Of a DNA stretch of 64,000 bases, positions 56,501 through 64,000 are shown piece by piece. The first letter of the stretch is position 1. Every line of letters begins with the position of its first letter. The position numbers were made by a program, and so were the translations under genes. Under the pieces are notes generated by a model. The model was not told where the DNA came from. It worked only from the letters and a program-made list of their open reading frames with translations, and did no database searches. The DNA comes from Mikania micrantha (lineage: Eukaryota > Streptophyta > Magnoliopsida > Asterales > Asteraceae), in the NCBI GenBank assembly GCA_009363875.1, contig CM018680.1, forward strand, positions 70,695,139 through 70,759,138, read 5' to 3'.

Positions 56501-56940
56501 ATGTTTCTGTAATCTGTTCTAATGTTATATACTTATATATTCACCATTTTACATAGTTTTCCACGCACACACGGATGCAGCCACACCACACATATACATA
56601 AGAATCAGCTCCATTGAAAAGAATTACTACAATAATCAAATAATTACCAGTATAACAATCAATTTTACAGTGACATCACTCTCTCTTGTCACACCAAAAT
56701 TGCAACACCACCTTAAGAACTATGTGTGTTTTAATCGAAAATTTCTTGATAAATTGCTGGACAAGCTATCAATTAAGTCATACACTAAATTACAAAAGGG
56801 TTGGGGAAACCGATGATCATAAGATCCTAGAATCACATAAAGAATGAAACTAAAAGCAAACGTGAATTTGTCAACATCATATTTGAAGATTCTAAATTAC
56901 CTCCGAGAAATGAATGACGCAGAACTGCTTGATGCTCCAT
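50576..56940 (-). CDS. HDA14: Class II-like histone deacetylase, HDA14 type, complete
   Basis: Nine exons, all with GT-AG borders and matching phases: 56901-56940, 55411-55583, 55195-55269, 55007-55108, 54337-54408, 54131-54187, 53709-53960, 53444-53625, 50576-50876. Together 1254 nt, 417 residues. The zinc-dependent deacetylase domain starts near RAKVIYSVAPAMGHNK (about residue 55) and holds RPPGHHAVP, DFDVHHGNGTNDAF (zinc Asp and His), SAGYDGHVLDPL (zinc Asp) and FFLEGGYNLE. It removes acetyl groups from lysines. The first 50 residues (MEHQAVLRHSFLGG, then Arg/Ser-rich, few acids) look like an organelle transit peptide, in line with reports that Arabidopsis HDA14 acts in plastids and mitochondria. 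Intron 1 holds an LTR, intron 8 (2.6 kb) a SINE and other repeats. All catalytic residues are intact. Confidence 0.94.
51006..51275 (-). mobile_element. SINE in HDA14 intron 8
   Basis: Minus-strand SINE: B box-like GGGTTTGATCCTTG (near 51212), GC-rich body and a 3' end TTGGCCGTTCAAAAAATAAA that matches the tail style of the SINE at 58606 (CGCCGTTCAAAAATAAAA). Target duplication not found, so the 5' border is approximate. Confidence 0.7.
51834..52397. repeat. Transposon-like block with ATAGCG words in HDA14 intron 8
   Basis: Both ends are rich in ATAGCG, TACCGCTATT and the palindrome GCTACGTAGC (51869-51878 and about 52353-52362). The middle repeats GACGCCCCAATTGGA with variants. Resembles a non-autonomous DNA transposon with subterminal repeats; no clear tips or target duplication. 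The stretch 52398-53443 also has a decayed GC-richer piece near 52680-52940 that I cannot name. Confidence 0.45.
56143..56693 (-). mobile_element. Gypsy LTR with primer binding site in HDA14 intron 1
   Basis: On the minus strand the LTR would open TGTGACAAGAGAG at 56693 and end GGTCGGAGTGTAACA at 56143-56157, followed by GATTGGTATCGGAGTC, an initiator-Met-type PBS as in gypsy B. Leader-like sequence continues left to about 55990. No gag or pol was found. The right border is by inference. Confidence 0.6.
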
Positions 56941-58588
56941 TTTACTGATGCGAAGCTTTTCGAACAGACAAACGGAAGAATATATGAAAGGGGATAAGAG
57001 GCGTTTGGTTGTATATGATCCGGGTCGGGTCGGGCGGTATTTGAGACCGGTGAACCAGCCCCTCGAAGTCTTTCCCCCTTACCGCCTTACGGGCCATGAT
57101 CCTTGATTATGAAGTTATTGAAGGTTGACAAAGGATCATACATGTGTATCTTACAAATCATATGTACATTTTTTTTTGTTAAAGTTTATATTTTATGTAA
57201 AATGATAAATAAAAATATAAGTAACGCGTTTATGTATATCATATTTTTAAAGTTGTAAGATATAAATAAAATATACTGTAAAAAAATTGAAACTTTAAAA
57301 CCGCTTTGACAGTTGTACATACATTAATGATTCGATGACTTTATTTACCCCAAAACATACGTATAAATAAGCATGTTGTCAGGTTAGATTTAGAATTTTA
57401 TAAGATGGGTCAAATTTGGAAAGTAATAAAAAAAATCATGAGTGCTTCATAGGTCTAAATTTGGTTGGAAAAAAATAGATGCAAAAGTACAAGTATAAAT
57501 GAAAAGTATAGCTAAACTTGAGAGATCATTTGACTTTCACTTGTACATTGTTGATTAAGCATAACACGTTAATCTGACATACTAAACAAATATTTCATTT
57601 GTTAATCCACATATTGATGTGTGATCTTGTTTATGAAAATCCATGTACTCACCTTAAATTGAAACCATAAACCTTTTAAAGTAAACTAATGAGCTGCACA
57701 TGTGACATGTGTTTCATGATAGAGGCCGAATTGAATTTTAATACATAAGCTAAGTATTGATAATAAAGCGTTGGACTAAGAGATAAAAAGTTAAAATTAG
57801 TGTTACCTCACTTATGTGTGTAGTGACTAAATAGTAAGTGTAGGTGGAATGCTCAAGGGTAACGAAGCCATTGATTATTTGTGGAATGCAGACGGATATC
57901 AGTATTAAAACATACTCGACTTATTGTCTTTTGAAACTTATTGGAATTTATAGAAGTTAGTGGGTATATCATTGTAGAAGTCACGAGAATAGTCGCTAAA
58001 ATCATACGCAATTATAGTGACAACATTTTCGTTTAAAGTTAAACCTAACACAGTGGCACAGGAAAAAAATCTTAGTGTTTTGCCAATGTCACTGTATTTG
58101 ACCAAAGCTTTTATTCCATGATCATTTTCTTATAGTGAATAATCGGGTTATTCAGATTAATCAGATTTTTAAGTTTTAAATTGATTACTAAACCAAAAAA
58201 CATATGGTAAGTGAGTAGCTCATCTCTTTCGATGTTCTTAAATTTACGTAGGCATTGCAACAGGCACATGAATTCTTAGAGACCGTACACACAATCAATT
58301 GCTTTAGAAATATAGATTAAGATGATTGTATCTACATTGATAAGCCAGTTCTATCCAATATTATATAATGCAATTTTTCTTAAGCAAATTTAACCAATTT
58401 TAATCTAAAGTAAAATTTCATGAGAAATCCATTGTTGTAAGATAGAGAAAGTGAATGAGTCATTTTTAATAAAATCTATTTAGTTTTTTTAAAAACTTCA
58501 TCTTGTTATTGATAATGATTTGCGACTATCAAAAAAAAAATAATAATAGAGCGAACAAAGAATATGTCTTCACTAAAATCTTCCTTTT
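56941..58588. other. HDA14 upstream and intergenic region
   Basis: GGTCGGGTCGGGCGG and a GC-richer patch at 57010-57100 lie near the HDA14 start. The remainder is AT-rich without gene, RNA gene or clear repeat. Confidence 0.4.
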
Positions 58589-58605
58589 AAGTCTGTATGG
58601 ATCAT

Positions 58606-58848
58606 ACCTACGAGGCATTGCCTCAATGGTAACCCAAGATTCTTCCAAATGTGAAGTCTTGGGTTCAAATCCCTTTCACAGCAAAAAAGGGGTCTGAAGA
58701 GGGGGGCAGAGGGTTTTCCCAGTGGGGTTTCCTCATGAGGTGGTTGTGGTTGCTCATGGGAGATCCAGGTAACTAGACGTTGGTGACATGGCCTGAAAAC
58801 AGTGGGTTCACACGATTGAGACCTTCGCCGTTCAAAAATAAAAAAAAA
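58606..58848 (+). mobile_element. tRNA-derived SINE with perfect target duplication
   Basis: Flanked by a perfect 17-bp direct repeat (AAGTCTGTATGGATCAT at 58589-58605 and 58849-58865). A box-like TGCCTCAATGG and B box-like GGGTTCAAATCCC near 58659, then a tRNA-unrelated body and a 3' end CGCCGTTCAAAAAT plus an A run. About 243 bp. The clean duplication means a recent insertion. Confidence 0.93.
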
Positions 58849-58865
58849 AAGTCTGTATGGATCAT

Positions 58866-59333
58866 CGCTAAAACATCACTAAGAATGTCGTTATCACATG
58901 TTCTTGTCTCAGTAATTGGATAGTTATTATCCCTACAAGTTACAACATCTCATTTAATTAGAAAGTGATCCCTAATAACATCTCAGAAAACGACAATTAT
59001 CACTGTTATATAGCATAAAAACTTTTTTTTTTCAACGGTTCTCATACTTTGTCAACACTAAAAACTTATTTAGCAATAATAACTTTGTTTATATAGAGGT
59101 TTTTTTTTATTTAGTTAAATAAAATACAATGAATTTTGATTTAGTTTTATTTTTATCTAACAACAAGACTCTCATTTAACTCTTGCTCATTCTTTACTAC
59201 GTTAGCACTTCACAACACTTCACTAGAGCAAGAATTGGCTAAATTTTACTTCCTTCGATACATATTAACAATCATAATTTTTTATGTATTTGAAGCTATC
59301 AATCTCCACCTGAACCTCTCGTGTATTTTTATA
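58866..59333. other. Unassigned intergenic stretch
   Basis: AT-rich; no feature recognised. Confidence 0.4.
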
Positions 59334-59655
59334 CTAGGTTAAAAACACGTATATTACACGTATTAAATATATAAATTTTAAAGTAATTTATTTTAAATAG
59401 CATATCATATATTTTTCAAAGATAGTTTTGTAATTTATTAGAATTTAAAGATATGACTTATATTGTAATCATATTATTTATTAAATTCAATAAAATCATT
59501 ATTGTTTATTATATAAAAGACGAAAAATATTTTAAATATAATAAAATGTTTTTACAAATATTTAATAAATTAGAGATACAAGAAATCAAATTTTTAGATT
59601 ATCTATAAAACCAACATGTGGCCCTTGAAAACATGTATTTATCATGTAGTATAGA
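59334..59655 (-). mobile_element. Helitron-like element 6, short
   Basis: On the minus strand starts TCTATACTACATGATAAAT and ends TTTAACCTAG before a T, with a weak ACGT-based hairpin before the end. About 320 bp. Confidence 0.55.
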
Positions 59656-61671
59656 TACAGATAGATAATATAGATATATATTTTACAAAACTTTAACGAA
59701 TATTAATGTTATATCCCAAACATACTACAAGTTAACAACTAAATTAGTTTTTTTAAGATAGACCTAAACATTTGCTTATACACAAATCATATGACTATTT
59801 ATAATTAACTTTATTATATTTATAAAAGTGATTTTAATAAATCTATTAAACAATTAAAACTTATATATCCTATATCCTTTAGCAGCTGTTAAATCATATT
59901 TTACCCTATCTTTTAGAAATGTCTCATCCACCTCATAAAATCATAAGTTGGGAACTTGTTCCATAACTAAAGAATAAAATAAGGTCAATTTGATTTCTAG
60001 CCATATAATTTTAGACCTCATGTCCAAACAACAATAATGCTCCTTCTAGAAATAAAAAAAATGATACGGACAACTCTAAGGTTGTAATATAGAAAAATTC
60101 AAGATTTTGAGTTTCGACAAATCTCTCTTCTTTCTTAACCAACAAAAACATGAACTCTCTTTGTTCTGCAATTATTCTGCCCCTAAATTAGCGTATGACG
60201 CACTTCAAAGTAGTGGTATAGTGGTTATAGTGAATGAGATCGTATAACCTATGTGTCTTAAATTCAATTATTGAGGCTATCGATCTGTTGCTTGCGACCA
60301 TGTTTTACTTGTTTCTTCCGGATAGTTGGCTATTAGAGGGGGCCTGATGGTTTACCACATAAGTAAGTTTTCTCGGTTATAAAAAGTTACCATACGAGAA
60401 CTGAGACTTCATATAATTTGAACCTATAATGATATGGTTAAATGTGACATCATGTTAACACCTAAATGAATATCTCATTTGAGTCGGAAACAAAGAGATA
60501 CAATAACGAGAATAGGAGAAAATATTTCATTTCACATCTCATCGGCACCCATCATACATCTATATGGGTTAACGTACAAAGGGGAAAAACCTTGCGAAGC
60601 ATAAGAAGAAGCTAGAACGCGTCACGTGTCAACTACGTAAGGGTATTATCGTACATTTAAAATTAGATACTGTGTTATATAAAATTACTGATTGACATTT
60701 GACACTCATAATCAAGAAACTACCTGAATAAATCACATACCAATTATAATAACGGACCGTAATTTAAAACACATAATCAAAGACCAACTGTATAATAATG
60801 GACAAACAATCATGGACCGTATTATATAAAAATCAAGGACTGTCATTTTACATGAATAATCAAAGACCAACTGCATACGTAAGAAAGTCGAAAAAGACTA
60901 TAACAATGTCATACTCAAATTAAGACAATAAAATTCTCAATTTTATGGTGTACTCTTTTATAAAATATGATTAAGTGTTTAAAAGTTATTTGATTTTTAA
61001 ATGAAAAATGGTAGAACTTGATTTACATACAAAAAGGTCAACACATATATGTTTTTTTGTCCTTTCAACTTTAATTCACGCAAGTTTTTAGTGAAAATGG
61101 GGAATACAAGATCTCAACCATTGATTAATTTGATCAAGGACCCATAATTCTTCTTATCCTTCTTTTGAAAAAACCCTTTGTATTTGATCCTTCTCCTATA
61201 CATACACAGTAACAAAAGTAGTAACTGACTTTATAATAAATAGGAGATATGATGGTACATAATGCCAATGATTATAAACATATCATCGTTCATTATACAT
61301 TTAACAACATACTTGAATATGATGTTAAATTGGTAGCTTCAGGACATATAAGATGTATTAATACAAATGAATAGTTATGCCGTTGAATTAAAAACTTTAT
61401 AAGAATACCTATTAGGAAAAAAAAAAAAACTTAGTTATGGAAAAAAGAGTTCAAACATGTAGAAAGTTTTCCTTAACTTAACATAAATCTTTCAGTATAT
61501 GACACAATCTTTTAAGATAATTGTCTCACTTGATCTTTGGTGTGGCCTTCCTTAATTTAAGCAACACATAATACATGGCCTTTACATCGTATTCTTTTAT
61601 CAATTTTAGGATGTCCTCCTCTTGAATATGTTGAATACTTGACCTTAGTCAAACACATCTTTGTCTACCAT
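59656..61671. other. Intergenic region with a possible decayed SINE
   Basis: At 60208-60290 AGTGGTATAGTGGTTATAG and TTAAATTCAATTATTG are spaced like tRNA A and B boxes, followed by GGATAGTTGGCTATTAGAGG. This could be an old SINE. Around 60770-60880 AATCAAAGACCAACTG is repeated. No gene. Confidence 0.35.
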
Positions 61672-61672
61672 C

Positions 61673-61722
61673 GTATGTATGTATGTATGTATGTATGTAT
61701 GTATGTATGTATGTATGTATGT
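61673..61722 (+). repeat. GTAT microsatellite, about 12 units
   Basis: Fifty bases of uninterrupted GTAT repeats. Confidence 0.95.
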
Positions 61723-62241
61723 CAACTAACTCAATTGTTTTGTTGAAGTGACGGATGATGTGTGATTTGATGATCACCATTCTTGAGTATAACAAAGACA
61801 TCAACATATTTATTAGTATATGCTTCATAATGTTGCATTGTTAAAACCTTTGTATTGAAAACTCTATACGGCAAAATCATAGCCAAAGGAAACATAATGT
61901 ATCACAAATTTTCTTCCCCTAAGGTATGTTGTAATTCATTAAACACAATTTACAAGATACTTTAAGGATAATGTTAAATCGGTATTCAAGGGTCTATAAG
62001 ATAAATTGATCCTACTAAATCAGTTATGTTAGTCTCCTTAAAAACTTTGTTAGAAAAGCATACGTGGTACAAAATCATAGCTAAGCAAAAAGTATTGCAA
62101 CATGTTATCTTAGAACAACATTTTGTTGTATGTGCTAAGAAGATAATATCATGTTTCGTAATATTTACCAAATACATTTGCTCACCGATCTCGTTAAGCA
62201 TGTTACTCTTGGGCCAAATAATTCTTCACTATATTCTTGAG

Positions 62242-62470
62242 CAATGGCGGAGCTTGAAAAATAGCTCGGAGGGGGCTGAAGGATTTTTAGGAAGAAAACG
62301 GAGGGGGCCGAAGGATTTTTAGGAAGAAAACGGAGGAGGCCGAGGGATTTTTAGGAAGGAAATGAGAGGAACCGAAAGATTTTTCGACGAAATACTACTA
62401 TATCGACTCTTCTGACCGGAAAAACAGGGGGGCCCCGGCCCCCTCGGGCCCTCAATAAGCACCGCCCCTG
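62242..62470. mobile_element. hAT-type MITE with perfect 8-bp target duplication
   Basis: TTCTTGAG flanks it at 62234-62241 and 62471-62478. Tips CAATGGCGG and CCGCCCCTG are imperfect inverted repeats. Inside are three copies of a 27-bp unit with GAAGGATTTTTAGGAAG (62278-62360) and a GC-rich GGGGCCCCGGCCCC patch. No ORF. Confidence 0.85.
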
Positions 62471-62649
62471 TTCTTGAGGTAAAATATATATGTCTAATGA
62501 TTCGAGAACTATAATCATATAAAATTTTGTCTACGTTGAATTGTGTTGACGACACCATAAAATATTTAAATGGTTTATAGTACTAAACCATGTCAAAGAA
62601 CAATATTTTCAAAGAACTTGTATTAATATTCCAAATATAATATAATATA

Positions 62650-63208
62650 GGGATAATATCATATATCCCCTTATTAAATATCAAAATTACATATATCCCC
62701 AATGTTAAACTAAAATTACAAATAGGGAGGGGTTATCTACACACCCCAAAATTTTATTTTAACACCCCCTGTCACGTATAGGCCTCGTAGTGGTCACTAC
62801 GGGGCGTATAGCCGCCTCGTAGTGGTCACTACGGGGCGTTTAAGGGTCCAATCATTGACACTGACACCCGAATCATTGGTACGGCCACCTAATGATTACC
62901 CCTCAAACGCCCCGTAGTGACCACTACGGGGCGTATTGGGGGTGGGGTGTGTGGCAGTGGGGTGTGTGTATAACACCACCCTTACAAATATCCTCATGTT
63001 CCAAAATTGCCCCTTAGTAAGGAGTACTATGTAAATTGTTTTTATTTAGTTCATTAAGGGTAAAATAGGAAATTCATAATTTGTTATTTAATGAAATGGA
63101 TAAATATGTAATATATTTGGTTTAGAAAGGGAAAATATGTAATTTCAGTTTTATGGTTGGGTAAATATGTAATAAATAGTTTTAAAAAGGGGATATATGT
63201 AATTGACC
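62650..63208. mobile_element. Outer MITE interrupted by another MITE
   Basis: Left end GGATAATATCATATATCCCC and the reverse complement of the right end (GGTCAATTACATATATCCCC) agree at 16 of 20 positions. Target sequence is AT-rich (TATAATATA on both sides), so the duplication length is unclear. The element at 62725-62981 sits inside it. Confidence 0.55.
62725..62981. mobile_element. Mutator-type MITE with 9-bp target duplication and strong hairpins
   Basis: TTACAAATA flanks it perfectly at 62716-62724 and 62982-62990; 9 bp is the Mutator/MULE hallmark. Tips GGGAGGGGTTAT and ATAACACCACCC are inverted. Three hairpin blocks based on CGTAGTG and CACTACG lie at about 62783-62806, 62815-62838 and 62908-62933; the last has a perfect 12-bp stem with a 2-bp centre. 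Confidence 0.85.
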
Positions 63209-63219
63209 ATATAATATAA

Positions 63220-64000
63220 TCTATACTTTATAATAAAGGAAGATTATTTTGATTAGGTGTCATTACCACATTAAATCTCTCCTTAAAAGTGACATGTGTC
63301 ATTACCACAAAAATTATCAAATTAATTTTGCCACATGGCAATCACACATTAAATCTAATTGAAGTATTCACAATTTTCAAATATTATTTTAATTGATAAA
63401 AAATGAATTAACCCTAATTTTTCGTTATTTGTTGTTGTAAATCACTAAATCCAATAAACTAGATATTCAAATAAAAAAAGTCAAAATTAATAAAAGTTTA
63501 ATTTTACATGTATTTAATTTTTTACGGTTGTATACATATAAGTTAGTTTCATCAATCTTTACTAATTCTTTGATAGATTTACAAGCGAAATGTAATATAC
63601 TATTTTTGATGTTTTTTAACTAATTTTGGTTAATAATTAATCTTTTAATGCATTCCAATTGTTAACAAAATATATGAGTGTTAACAAATATTGCTATTTT
63701 TTTAAATAAAACTTAATTCACCGACATACAATAAAGTGGTTTCAATATTTTAATTTTTTTAATTTAAAATAATTATGTACATTTCGTAATAAATTATATA
63801 CTTTTCTAAAATTATTTTCATTTAATATTTTCTTTAATTTCTCAACCTTAATAAAATGTAATTTAAATTATCTTTTTCAAATACACTTAAAATTCAAAAA
63901 TTTTAAATTTAAAAAGTTTCAAAACCCATTTGAATTATTTTATACATGATGTTACTTAATATTTAACTAAATCATCTAAATTTGAGTTCTTTTATTTTAT
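63220..64000 (+). mobile_element. Helitron-like element 7, runs off the window
   Basis: Starts TCTATACTTTATAATAAAGG after an A, followed by GTGTCATTACCAC and CCACATGGCAATCAC words as in the other family members. The 3' end lies beyond position 64000. No ORF. Confidence 0.6.

Noticed and set aside
58606..58680. A tRNA gene
   Set aside because: A and B boxes are present but the cloverleaf does not close, and the unit ends in an A run with a target duplication: a SINE.

Overview
This is nuclear DNA from a flowering plant. It has AT-rich intergenic sequence, spliced genes with GT-AG introns, plant-specific gene families and a heavy load of transposons. The Ty3/gypsy LTR style (an AGGGGAGAC polypurine tract followed by an LTR that opens TGTAACA) and the mix of repeats suggest a eudicot, most likely Asteraceae. 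That family-level placement is inference.

Four host genes can be supported. (1) At the left edge, on the minus strand, are the first four exons of the molybdenum-cofactor gene CNX1; the rest lies outside the window. (2) At 38720-40075 (+) is an intronless coding region for a two-RRM protein of the UBP1-associated protein 2 (UBA2) family, whose stop codon abuts a splice donor and which is followed by a long, repeat-filled 3' region. (3) At 47472-48065 (-) is a single-exon NF-YB (NF-YB7-like) transcription factor subunit. (4) At 50576-56940 (-) is a complete nine-exon histone deacetylase of the HDA14 type, 417 residues, with transposon debris in introns 1 and 8.

Between CNX1 and UBA2 (about 2.1-38 kb) lies a nested transposon nest. 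A PIF/Harbinger element with a broken transposase and a Myb/SANT partner gene (2112-5319) is cut by a gypsy LTR (LTR-A, 5320-8121 plus 17395-18950). A second, younger gypsy element (B, 8122-17394) lies inside LTR-A. B keeps leader, gag, protease, RT and most of RNase H, then jumps directly into the middle of its own 3' LTR. A homologous LTR (C, 19404-23625) follows in the opposite orientation, then a Helitron-like element, a nearly full-length L1-type LINE with intact ORF2 and an unusual repeat-built downstream ORF (24911-31273), a retropepsin fragment, a hAT-like element, a second LINE remnant and a head-to-tail Helitron cluster. The right third (57-64 kb) has no gene but holds clean small insertions: a SINE with a 17-bp target duplication, a hAT MITE with an 8-bp duplication and a Mutator-type MITE with a 9-bp duplication.

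The most interesting signal is not a gene. The gypsy LTRs and the gypsy B leader carry at least eight copies of a module of about 110-125 bp. Its core is conserved (GGTGGGACGGTGGCT near the start, CATATGCCCTATA near the end), but its flanking arms differ from copy to copy while remaining able to pair with each other. That is the pattern of a conserved RNA (or cruciform DNA) structure. Two further covarying hairpin families (UNCG-tetraloop hairpins in LTR-B; GACY/RGTC hairpins in LTR-A and LTR-C) and dense CGAACC arrays occupy the same LTRs.
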